Below, piece by piece: positions 35,180-45,411 of a stretch of 64,000 nucleotides of DNA. The notes under the pieces were generated by a model that saw nothing but the letters and a program-made list of their open reading frames with translations, had not been told where the DNA came from and made no database searches. The translations under genes and the position numbers were made by a program. Each line of letters begins with the position of its first letter. Position 1 is the first letter of the stretch. The stretch is from Sepiola atlantica (taxonomy: Eukaryota; Mollusca; Cephalopoda; Sepiida; Sepiolidae): NCBI GenBank assembly GCA_963556195.1, contig OY744519.1, forward strand, positions 30,620,897-30,684,896, given 5' to 3'.

Positions 35180-36560
35180 TCAGATTAGATACTCTTTTTT
35201 AATCTTATCTAAGAGGGAGAGACAAATGGATGGTGCATCAGCCCAGATGTTACAATACTTCATGCATAAGCGAATGGTGGCTTTGTAGAGATATAGGATA
35301 CTGTCAGGTGTGAGAAGTTTCCTAGCACGGTAGAGGGAGCCCACTTTCTTTGAAGCAATGTCTGTGAATGTTAGGCCGGGGAGTTTTAACGTTGGACTCT
35401 CGGGTAAGGTGTTATTTTCCATGGTAATCGGTGGTTGAAGAGATTTCTTGTAGTTATTGATAGAAAGGAGCTTTGTCTTAGCAGCATTAAATGTTACCAT
35501 CCATTTATAATCCCATTCCACTACAGACTGAAGTTCACTTTCCAATGATTCAGCCATTGCCTCGGATATGTGCACATCCGTTTTATCCACATGACGAGAG
35601 TAGAGCATGGTATCGTCAGCAAATATACCCATCTCAGACACAATGTCATCAGAGAGGTCGTTTATGAAAATCGGGAACAATAAAGGTTCAAAGATCGATC
35701 CCTGGGGTATACCTGCATTTATGTCATGTTGTTTGGATGAACGGCCATCAAGGACAACCTGGATCTTTCTTTTGGATAGGAAGGATCTAAATATATTAAA
35801 TATTTGTCCAGCAATGTTATATGAGTGCAATTTTATGAGAAGCCCTTCATGCCAAACATTGTCAAAGGCTTTGGATATATCAAGCGCTACCGCCCTAGAT
35901 TCATCTACTAGTGTATGGTATATGCGTTCAGAGATGACCGTTATGATATCCGCAGTAGACCGTGCTTGCCTTAATCCATACTGATGGTCAAAAAGAAGTT
36001 TAACATTAACAAGGTGATCGATTATTACTAGATTGATTAGAGATTCAAAGATTTTAGCGAATAGCGGGAGTACACTAATGGGGTGATAATTCTGAGGGTC
36101 AGTTCTATCTCCAGAATTCTTGAAGACTGGTACTGCAGAGGCAATTTTCCAGCTATCAGGGAAGTAAGATTCGACAAGGTATTTGTTGTAGAGTTTGGAG
36201 AGGACAGCGGCAAGTTCTGCAGATCATTTTAATTACTATTACTGGTATAAGATCAGGCCCTTGAGCTTTGGAGGTGTCAAGGTTTTTCATGATGTCTCAG
36301 ACATGAGATATGATGATGGTCAGGTCATCAAGTGTGGCTTCAGTCCGCAATTGGATATTTAGGAGAGACGAATGTGTGGTGTCCAAAGTGGAGTTTGTGG
36401 CGAAATGCTGGGCAAGTAGTTCAGCCTTGTCAGTTGCCGTGCAAACGACATCATTGTGGTTGGATAGAGGGGAATTGTTGATTTTCCATTATTCACCACA
36501 CTATTGAAGATTTTCCAGAAATCGCGAGTACTTAGTTTCTGTGAATGCGTTTTCTGGTCA
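35180..36560 (-). pseudogene. LINE reverse transcriptase relic (jockey-like)
   Basis: RT domain that would copy the LINE RNA at the nicked target. The 216-residue frame 35180-35830 holds GIPQGSIFEPLLFPIFINDL and the catalytic FADDTMLYS, both aspartates intact (residues 72-73). The downstream thumb has KTKLLSINNYKKSL and the C-terminal LYLYKATIRLCMKYCNIWA. The fingers part lies in broken frames at 35830-36560. The plus-strand frames 35607-35984 and 36310-36507 are antisense to it. Confidence 0.82.
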
Positions 36561-36575
36561 TCTATTTGTACAGTC

Positions 36576-37530
36576 TTACAATGATTTATTGACTATAAGT
36601 TTCTCTCTATTTGTAGTTGACTTGTGGCGGTTGAATTGTCGGAATGCTTGCTGCCTCTGAGCAATAGCAACTGCACAGTTCGAAGTGAACCATTGTGGTG
36701 AGTGGGTCTTGCTGTAGAATTTTCGCATGGGGACATTTGCTTCAATGCCTGCTTTGACCCATTCAGTTAACTCATTTGCGCACTGATCAGCAGGGAGCGA
36801 AACAGTTTCACTCAATGGGGCACCTCTGATGTGATCTCTGATGGATTCCCAATCAGCTCGCTTGTAGTATCTTGTCGTTTTGAGCAACGGCTCATCAGCT
36901 TTGGGACGTGATTTTAGGGTGATATACATCATTACCACAAGGTGATCAGCGTTCCTGAGCGGGCTGTAGGCATTCGTCGCACAATCCTCAGGCAGTGAGG
37001 CCAAGAAAAGGTCGAGAAGTGAAGTTTGCTGGTCCACACGATCAGGGAGGTGGGGTGGAAAAGTGACAGTCTATGAGAGGGGGTGCGCTATGGAGTAACT
37101 ATATGGGGAGATACCAGCTGCGTCTGTATAGCTGGAGAATCCGGTGATGTACATTAAAATTCCCAAATACGTGTATTTAGGCACTCAAGTCAAGTGAGAG
37201 TGCTGTATCTATGCTCTCAGAGATAAAGTTAAGCAGGGTACAGTCCTGGGTCGAAGGAAAACGGTATAAGAAATATAAATAACTAACGCTGTACTGTAAG
37301 GTTAATCTAAAGCACATGTAGGCTTGATCATCTGTTTCTAACCTATGTTCTCTAGTCATGGGTCACGAACATAAACTCCTAGCCCGTGCATATGTTTGTC
37401 AGAGTCTGTACGGTAGAGTGGGGGGGGGGGGTATGCAGTCATGTCAAAATGGTGTGAGGAGATTGAGGATTGTAGGTTTGTTTTACTTAGTGCTAGGATA
37501 TCCGAGGAATTTACCAGAAGAAAAGTTTCT
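36576..37530 (-). pseudogene. LINE endonuclease and linker region relic
   Basis: AP-like endonuclease of the LINE, which would nick the target DNA. In shifted frames one reads PSTQDCTLLNFISESIDTAL near 37180-37260 and then FGNFNVHH near 37155, where the family has GDFN, so the catalytic aspartate is now asparagine. The 153-residue frame 36576-37037 covers the C-terminal part (DQQTSLLDLFLASLPEDC, NADHLVV) and the linker (SPQWFTSNCAVAIAQRQQAF) leading to the RT. A G-run at 37420 breaks the frame. Confidence 0.75.
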
Positions 37531-37540
37531 ACGTCATTGA

Positions 37541-37704
37541 TGTTGGTTATTTTAATATAGCAGTTCTATTTACGAATATGTTTTATATCTTTGATAAATG
37601 CTGGGTATTTTCCGGCCAATTTACTTCTAGGTTAACTTATATAATTTTAAGAAAGTTGTAATCCAGTTATAAATACAAAGTGTTTGTAGATGACTATTTT
37701 TTTT
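37541..37704. other. unassigned DNA
   Basis: AT-rich, nothing recognised. Confidence 0.4.
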
Positions 37705-37850
37705 TTATTTGCCTTTTCTCCAGGAGGTTAGACACAAAGTAAGGTGTGGGTTTTGATGAAAGTGTTTCTGTGGAACGAACTGGATTCGAACCCGGCACAC
37801 CCAGGTCCTCAGTCCGTATCGTTAACCACTTAGCAACCGTGCCATAATAT
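37705..37850 (-). mobile_element. tRNA-derived SINE with hairpin tail
   Basis: Minus strand: GGCACGGTTGCTAAGTGG (A box), GGACTGAGGACC, GGTGTGCCGGGTTCGAATCC (B box), then body and tail TGTGTCTAACCTCCTGGAG. Close relative of 31775-31920, but with a more complete anticodon arm. Confidence 0.82.
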
Positions 37851-37852
37851 CA

Positions 37853-38249
<397 letters not shown>

Positions 38250-38923
38250 TTAAACGTTTATTCACCCCAAACAAGGCATAATGCCACTGAGACGCAAGGG
38301 ACCACTATGATTAGATGCCAGATTTATATTTATAGAGGAGCATCCTAAGTGGGGAGGTTTACGCAAGATGTTTGTTTCCATTACATTTAAATTTCTGATT
38401 ATTGGTACAGGAGAGGAAACAGGGAACAGGGAGAGAATTATAAGGGCCAGCGGTCCGAGGCAAAAAGCTATTAATAGTAGAAAGTTTTCCGGTATCTGGG
38501 GATCTCTACACTAAAGAAGTGGGATTTTGTTGCTCCTTGGGTTTGTCAGGGGTACTTACGTTAAGAGGGTACAAGTGCAGTAAGTTAATCGGAGCACATT
38601 CTGTGGAAGTACCTGTAAAACATGCACAGGGATGCAACATTGCAGCGATAGGACAGGGGTTGGAGCTTTGTAGACAGTGCAGAACCAATTAGTTAGAGAC
38701 TCTTTTTGTATCCTGTCCAAGATGGAGAGACTAGTGGTTGGTACACCAGCCTAGATGTGGCCACATAGATGTGAATGCATAGACGAATAGTGGCTTTGTA
38801 GAGATATAAGGTTGGCAGGTGTGAGACGTTTACTAGCCCGAAAGAAGGAGCTATGGTAATTGGTGGTTGAAAAGATTTCTTGTTAAAGGAAAAGAGATTT
38901 GTCTTGGTAGCATTAAATGTAAT

Positions 38924-39138
38924 TGTTACACCGGCCGTTCTAACAGAAGGGAAACTACACCGGTTCTAACTATAAATAGCGCGAGTAGACAATCACCAGG
39001 GAGAAAAAGGACAGTATTGTAACTGTCTAGCCGAGTGCCAGTCAGTTTCCTTACCTTTGTACCTTTTATGTGAATACACTTGTTATCTTAACCCAACCTC
39101 GACTTGACTTCTTTTTACTGTTGGACTACTTCACAACA
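38924..39138 (+). mobile_element. 215-bp solo LTR inside the LINE
   Basis: Begins TGTTACACCGG and ends TTCACAACA (TG...CA, with TGTT/AACA inverted ends). Flanked by GTAAT (38919-38923) and GTAAC (39139-39143), a 5-bp target duplication with one mismatch. Comparison with the intact LINE (AAATGTTACCATCC near 35490) confirms where the target was cut. A TATA box is at 38971. No internal region remains, so the element was lost by LTR recombination. Confidence 0.85.
38971..38980 (+). promoter_or_regulatory. TATA box of the solo LTR
   Basis: TATAAATAGC at 47 bp into the LTR, fitting a pol II LTR promoter. Confidence 0.55.
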
Positions 39139-39265
39139 GTAACCATCCATTTTTTACCCCATTTTACTACTTGTTTTGGAGATGGTGGTTGAAATATGTT
39201 TGTTGCCTATGCACAAAAGCAGCTGCACAGGTCGAACTGAACCATTGGGGAGAGACACGCAACTT

Positions 39266-39636
39266 CCAAACAACCGGATTTTTGGTTTTGTTGATTTGAT
39301 TTTTTTTCAATTCTATGGATTTTACAATTGCCTTTGAATTTACTACCATTGAATCTACTGTGTTTTTTTTTTCTCCAGTGACGCCATTTATGTTGAACTT
39401 TGTTTCATATGCACTCAATTCATTTATTTTGCATTCGACACTCTTAGCATATTTCTACATTTAACATTTTTTCTTAAATAACATTTTATTTTAAAAATCT
39501 TTTCAAACTTTGACTCTGGTAATTTTCTTACCAACTTATCCATCTGTATTCCCCTGATGATAAGAATTCAATTCTTTGAAAAGTCATGGTTTTAAGAAAA
39601 AATAAATCCCTTGTTTTGGAAATGGTGTAAAAGATG

Positions 39637-39637
<1 letters not shown>
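39266..39637. other. unassigned DNA with a degraded hammerhead-like motif
   Basis: AT-rich, no gene. See the separate entry at 39549. Confidence 0.4.
39549..39602 (+). ncRNA. degraded hammerhead-like motif
   Basis: CTGATGA at 39554-39560, a strong stem II (AAGAATT/AATTCTT), then GAAAAGTCATGGTTTTAAG, which aligns with GAAAACTCATGAGTTAAGG of the 8583 ribozyme. Stem I cannot form (CCC against AGA), so it is probably inactive. Confidence 0.4.

Positions 39638-39697
<60 letters not shown>
39638..39697. repeat. (ATT)n, 3' side of the R4-clade LINE
   Basis: About 20 ATT units directly abutting the LINE 3' end (TTTACTCACTAGGAG on the plus strand). Confidence 0.96.
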
Positions 39698-39698
<1 letters not shown>

Positions 39699-42339
39699 TA
39701 CTCACTAGGAGTTATCACACTGGTCATCGTCAGTGATCGCCCACTGCCAACAACCTGTGGTATTCCCTGGAGTCTGAGTGACAACAAGTCTCCTCAGACT
39801 TCCAGTATGCTCCACCTCTTTTCGTTCATCACCGCTGATGACCTTGCGGTATCGCAACAGCCACCTACCACCGATTTCCCGCTGGTAAGGGCCATTGGTC
39901 CCCTCTGGGGCCCGAGTGGCAACAAGCCTCCCCAAGGTCCCAGAGCTGTCCGCGCTCTTCCAGTGGAGGTCTGGTTTGCGCTTTCCCTCCTCGACCCTCT
40001 GTCCATAATTTTCGTGGCGTCAGCCTTTGCTTGCGCCTCTCTCGTGCGGTTGTATTTTCCCCGGTTCTGTTGTCTTGTGCTTCCATGTGTTTGTTCCAAT
40101 TCGTTGCTTATGTGGGTTGGTTTCCGCATTCGAGGACATTTCTCAGGATTGTAGCTGTTTTGATCATTACTGTCCTTTGTATGGTCTCAGTTATCCCTTT
40201 GATTCCTATTTCTCCTAGTCTTTTCTCCATGTTTTTGGGGACTGTTCCTAGTGCTCCTATGATTATTGGTGTTATACTGACTTTCTTCATGTTCCATATT
40301 CCTTTCAATTCTCTGGCAAGTTCAGTATATTTGCTTCTTTTTTCCGTCTCTTTGGTCTTCACTCTGTGGTCTGCTGGAACGGCAAAGTCTACGATTTTGC
40401 AGGTTTTTTCTTTCTTGTTGATTATTATCATATCCGGTCTCCTTGCTGTTATGGGTTTGTCTGTTTGTACATTCATATCCCATATGATTTTGTGTTTTTT
40501 CGTTTTCTAGTACAGTTTCTGGTTTGCGTTTGTACCGTTTTTTTGCATATTCGAAATTCAGTTGTTTGCACATTTCCCGGTGTACTTCTTTCCCCATGCT
40601 ATCATGTCTGTTCTTGTATTCCTTTTGTGCTAGCTTGCTGCATTCACTTATTATATGATTTATCGTTTCGTCTCTTTGTCCACACAGTCGGCATTTGCTG
40701 TTTTCCTGGGTTTTATCTATCTTTGCTTTAATAAAGTTTGTCCTAATCGCGTTGTTCTGTGCGGCCGTCAGCAGAGATTCCGTTTCTCTATTCAGGTGTC
40801 CTTTTCTTAGCCATGCCCAGCTGTTTTCATTGGCTTCATCGCTTGTGAGTCTTATGAAGCGTCCATGTAGTTGTTTTTCTTCCCACTTTTCCTTTTTTGT
40901 CTTTTTGTTTCTGGGTTCAGTACTTCCGGGGTTGTTTGTTGGGCTGGTGTCTCTTGCTGTGGTGATCAGTCTTTCCGTGTTCTGGGTTACATATTTCTCC
41001 AGCTCTTTTTTGGTGTCTTCCACACAGTCTTCTATACTTACCAGTCCTCTACCTCCTTCATTTCTTTTCACGTAGAGTCTGTCCGTGTCGTCTTTTGGGT
41101 GCAAAGCATTGTGCATAGTCATTAGTTTTCTTGTTCTTTGGTCAAGGTGCCTGAGTTCTTCTTTGGTCCAGCCTATGAATGGTCCAGAGTATTTTATTAG
41201 TGATACAGCCCATGTGTTTATCCCTTTTACTAGGTTTCTGCTATATAGTTTAGTTTCTAAGAGTTTCCTTGTTCTTCGTAGATATTCTTTTCCAATCTTC
41301 TCTTTCATTTCTGTATATTTGATTGTGTCTGTTCCAGAACTCCCAGGTATTTGTAGCTATCATGTTCTCCTAGCGCCCTCATCTCCTCTTGGTTGGGGAG
41401 TTCTATACCTTCTGTCGTCTCCAGTTTTCCTTTTTTGATCTCTAGCAGTGCACATTTTTCTATTCCAAACTCCATTTGGATATCCTGGCTGAATATCTTG
41501 GTTGTGTTTATCAGCTTTTCCAGTTCTTTTTTGTTTTTTGCAAACAGTTTAAGGTCATCCATGTACATCAGGTGGTTTATTCTTTGTTCTGTATCCGGCA
41601 TCACACTTTCTGAGTATGTAGTTGAGTGGCATCATGGCTATTATAAACAGTAGTGGTGATAGGGAGTCTCCTTGAAAAATGCCTCTCTGTATTTTTATCT
41701 CAGACAGGTATTGTCCTCCGGCTGTCAGTTTTAGTCTCCATGTTTCCATTGCTTTCTGGATGAGATTAATAATCCTTTCTGGTATCTTGTATATCTTTAA
41801 GCATTCAATTATCCATGTTTGGGGGATTCTGTCGTAGGCTTTCTTGTAGTCAATCCATGCCATGGTTATGTTCTTTTGTCTTCTCTTCACCTCCTTCAAA
41901 GTCTTTTGATCAATGTATAGTAGATCATGTGCCCCTCTTTGTCCTTTCCGGCATCCTTTTTGTTCCTCGGGGAGCAGTCCACGATTGTCCAGGGATTGGT
42001 AGATTTGTTCTCTCAGTTGTGCTGTGAGAATTTTCCACATTATTGGTAGACATGTTATCGGTCTGTAGTTGCCGGGGGTCGTTCCCTTTTTGGGGTCTTT
42101 TTGTATTAGTGTTGTTCTTCCTTCCGTCATCCATTCTGGTACGTCTGTTTTATGGATACATCCGCTCAGTTTCTGCGCTATTCTTTCATGCAGGGTCGTG
42201 AATTTTTTAAACCAGTATGCATGTATTCCATCGTGGCCTGGTGCTCTCCAGTTTGCCATTTTTTTTAGGGTTTTCTTGATCGTTTCTTTGTTGATTTCTG
42301 TTTCGATTCCTTCTTCGATTTCCTGCAGTTCATCTCTCA
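39699..42339 (-). mobile_element. R4-clade (Dong/Rex6-like) LINE with restriction-like endonuclease
   Basis: Minus-strand non-LTR retrotransposon with RT, a CCHC finger and a C-terminal PD-(D/E)XK-type nuclease, the layout of the R4 clade. It is 5'-truncated: the first RT codons start exactly where (ATT)n begins at 42340. Three frameshifts separate four open segments, but each is long, so the copy is fairly young. The ~400-bp 3' UTR (39699-40105) contains two related halves. Confidence 0.87.
40108..41308 (-). pseudogene. R4-clade LINE C-terminal region: CCHC finger and restriction-like endonuclease
   Basis: The 328-residue frame 40322-41308 continues the protein after another frameshift: NTWAVSLIKYSGPFIGWTKE, TRKLMTMHNALHPKDD, LYVKRNEGGRGLVSIEDC. 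A CCHC-type finger follows (CRLCGQRDETINHIISEC). Near 40475 the frame shifts again to 40108-40476, which holds the nuclease: RRPDMIIINKKEKTCKIVDF with the PD and D residues, then KYTELARELKGIW and ITPIIIGALGTVP. These match the RLE of R2/R4-type LINEs, which cuts specific targets. Stop at 40108. Confidence 0.83.

Positions 42340-42340
<1 letters not shown>
41305..42340 (-). pseudogene. R4-clade LINE reverse transcriptase, one frameshift
   Basis: RT domain that would prime on the cleaved target. First frame 41555-42340: NWRAPGHDGIHAYWFKKF, NYRPITCLPIMWKILT, LLPEEQKGCRKGQRG, MAWIDYKKAYDRIPQTWI, and RGIFQGDSLSPLLFIIAM. A -1/+1 shift near 41575-41600 passes to the frame 41305-41604 with the intact catalytic NHLMYMDDLKLFAKN and the thumb (MEFGIEKCALLEIKKGK, YKYLGVLE). 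The N-terminal part of the protein is missing because of 5' truncation. The plus-strand Ser/Phe-rich frames are antisense shadows. Confidence 0.87.

Positions 42341-42410
<70 letters not shown>
42340..42410. repeat. (ATT)n, 5' side of the R4-clade LINE
   Basis: About 23 ATT units directly abutting the truncated 5' end of the LINE. Together with 39638-39697 it shows insertion into a (TAA)n run. Confidence 0.96.
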
Positions 42411-43241
<831 letters not shown>

Positions 43242-43296
43242 CCTTTCCTTAACTCATGGATTTTCAAAAATGCAAGCTTTTATCATCAGAGGAGAT
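43242..43296 (-). ncRNA. hammerhead ribozyme, second copy
   Basis: On the minus strand: CTGATGA (43289-43283), GAAA (43265-43262), and UA at the cleavage site (43251-43250). Stem I is TCCT with AGGA (43290-43293 with 43246-43249, four pairs). Stem II has four A-T pairs after a T-T mismatch, with a 7-nt loop. Stem III shares ATGAGTTA with the 8583 copy but keeps only two to three pairs. The core is complete, the stems are weaker, so activity is uncertain. Confidence 0.6.
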
Positions 43297-43824
43297 CATT
43301 GGGATAAATCAGTAAAAAGTATATTACTGTTTGCACAGATTTGAAAATATAAAAATATAAAAATATAAAAATACACAAAAGATTTTTGAGCAAAGAAAAT
43401 CCGCATCGATGAAAAATGCAACATGTCCACAAAAGGTAACTCCAGTACATTATAAATGCTAAGAAAGAAAACTTAGCAGAAAGTGTTCCAGAAGTTCGAA
43501 CAATATAGGAGTACAAATTTTATTGGTAAAAAAAAATGTGCGAGTTTTATTTGGAGATTTATACTCTTATATTCTTCTCTGGTGAGTCGCACAGAAAGAC
43601 AGAAAGGAAGAAAGAAAGAAAGAAAGAAAGAGCGATATAAAGAAAGAAAGAAAGAAAGAAAAAAAAAACAGTTGTCATGGCTGATAGCACCTTTCCCGAG
43701 TAACTAACGTACAAACCCCCGCGACCTGACCTTCTTAGGCGACATGTGTTGAAATAAGTACATAGAAAATGTTGCCAAGTCTGCTGCAAATAAGGTAGGC
43801 AACCACTTCCGAGATAGAAAACTC
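43297..43824. other. unassigned DNA with (GAAA)n
   Basis: Contains ATAAAAAT repeats (43345-43375) and a (GAAA)n run at about 43590-43668. No gene recognised. Confidence 0.5.
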
Positions 43825-44280
43825 GTCACCTGTGCTGGTCTATAAAGCTACCATTCGCCTGTGCATGGAGCATTGGACAGAGTGCAAAAAAGAATTTCTT
43901 ACTTAATAGGTCCCATACTGTCTGCCAAGCTCCAGCCCCTGTCGCATCGCCACAGTGTTGCATCATTGTGCTTCTTTTACAAGTACTTCCAAGGAGTGTG
44001 TTCCGATAAACTTACTGAACTTGTACCTTCAACGAAAATACTCCCGACCCACCCGACTTGCAGCAAAATCCTACCCTTTCACTTTAGAGGTCACTAGATG
44101 CCACGATATTTTCTACTCTAGTATATTCTTTCCTTGGGTCGCTTGCCTTTGAAATTCCCTTCCTTCTCACTATTTACCCAACCGTACCAACATGCAGGCT
44201 TTTAAATGTAATGTGAACAAACATCATGTTGCCCAACTCTCCACCCAAGTAGCTGCCTTATGTATCACAATAGCTACATG
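43825..44280 (+). mobile_element. jockey/CR1-like LINE 3'-end fragment
   Basis: Plus-strand copy of the 3' end of the 34780-37540 LINE. VYKATIRLCMEHW-like codons start near 43838 (compare LYKATIRLCMKYC), then a frame with LQPLSHRHSVASLCFFYKYF and later KFPSFSLF. It ends near TGTTGCCCAACTC about 44230-44280. No RT core. Confidence 0.72.
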
Positions 44281-44465
44281 CGCTTTCAGTGACAATATGA
44301 AAAAAGGAAAGAACGAGAAAGGAAAGAAACAAAAACGGGGACGTATAGAAAATTAAAGAAAGAAAGACAGAACGAGAAAAGAAAGAAAAAAGAAAGAGAA
44401 CAAAAAGACAGAAACAAAGGTATAAAAAAGGAAAGAAAAAATGAAAGAATGAGGAGAAAAAAAGA

Positions 44466-44748
44466 AAGAATAATAAAAGAATGGACAAGACAAGAAAAGA
44501 AAGCAAAAACGAGAAAGGGAAAAAAAGAAAAATGAAATAAAGGGTGCGAAAGAAGTGCATAATGATAAGAAAGTTTTTTCTCATTATGCATTTCAAAAAA
44601 GACAGAAAAGAAGGAAAACAGAAAGAAAGAACTAGAATAACAGAAAGAAAACCTTTTCTCATTATGCATTTCTTTTTTTCCCTTTCTCGTTTTTGCTTTC
44701 TTTTCTTTTCTTGTTTTGTCCATTCTTTTATTATTATTATTAAATAGG
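44466..44748. repeat. inverted repeat inside the purine tract
   Basis: AGAATGGACAAGACAAGAAAAG...GCAAAAACGAGAAAGGGAAAA at 44478-44535 is mirrored by the complementary strand at about 44675-44733. A second inner pair has CATAATGA/TCATTATG. It is the only place where the plus strand becomes pyrimidine-rich. Confidence 0.82.
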
Positions 44749-45026
44749 AAAAAAGAAAAAGAGAACAATACAAAATGAAAAGATAGAAAGAAAGAAGGAT
44801 AAAAGAAAAGAAAAAACAGAAAGTAGAAAAAAACAGAAAGAAAGGGGGAAAACGAATAAAAAACGAAACAAAGAAACAGAAATCGGGGGGGGGGAACAAA
44901 GAAAGAATGAGAAAAGAAAAGAAAAAACAGAAAGAAAGAACGAGGGAAAAAGAAAGAAAAAATGAACGAGAAAAAAAAAGAGAGAAAGTATTAGAAAAGA
45001 AAAGGGGGGAAAGAAAAAAGAAAATA

Positions 45027-45411
45027 CAGGGTGGGCAAAAATAAGGGTCCTATTTTTAAAAATTCATAACTTTTTTATTTATTGATTAAAAAAAAAAATT
45101 TTTTTTAGAATAAATAAAGGACCCCTTCCGAAGCAAGCATGAGCCGTATTAGCCCTAAGGAACGTACCCTCATTTAGAAAACATTATTTTTGCTTAAAAA
45201 ACTCAAAACAGTGTAAAAAACAATACTTTAGTTTTTGTAAGTTTTAAGAAGTGTTTTTCGGCTAAAATTTGTTTTGTTTATTTCAAAAAATCTCGGAAGG
45301 GTCAGTCTACACACACATAAAGTTTGGTGAGTTTAACTTTTATTTTGTGGAAGTTATTCAAATTCAAGTTATTCAAATTTAAAGATACGACCCTTATTTT
45401 GGCCCACCCTG
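45027..45411. mobile_element. 385-bp TA-flanked MITE
   Basis: Inverted ends CAGGGTGGGCAAAAATAAGG and its near-perfect complement, flanked by TA at 45025-45026 and 45412-45413. Interior is AT-rich and non-coding. Termini fit the Tc1/mariner/IS630 superfamily (compare CAGGGTGTCTC at 33208). Confidence 0.85.

Larger units (their letters stand above)
34780..37540 (-). mobile_element. jockey/CR1-like LINE, mutated
   Basis: Non-LTR retrotransposon copy on the minus strand with an AP-like endonuclease followed by a reverse transcriptase. The 3' end lies near 34780, beside a T-rich tract. Frameshifts and stops break it throughout. A second partial copy is at 38250-39265 and a 3'-end fragment at 43825-44280. 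Confidence 0.85.
38250..39265 (-). mobile_element. second jockey/CR1-like LINE copy, internally deleted, split by a solo LTR
   Basis: The segment 38250-38923 matches the 3' half of the 34780-37540 LINE. Its minus frame 38506-38688 (MLHPCACFTGTSTECAPINL) parallels 34893-35132. After the LTR, 39143-39265 continues the same LINE from the shared sequence AACCATCCATTTTT, then jumps to the linker (TGCACAGGTCGAACTGAACCATTG), so most of the RT is deleted. Confidence 0.8.
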
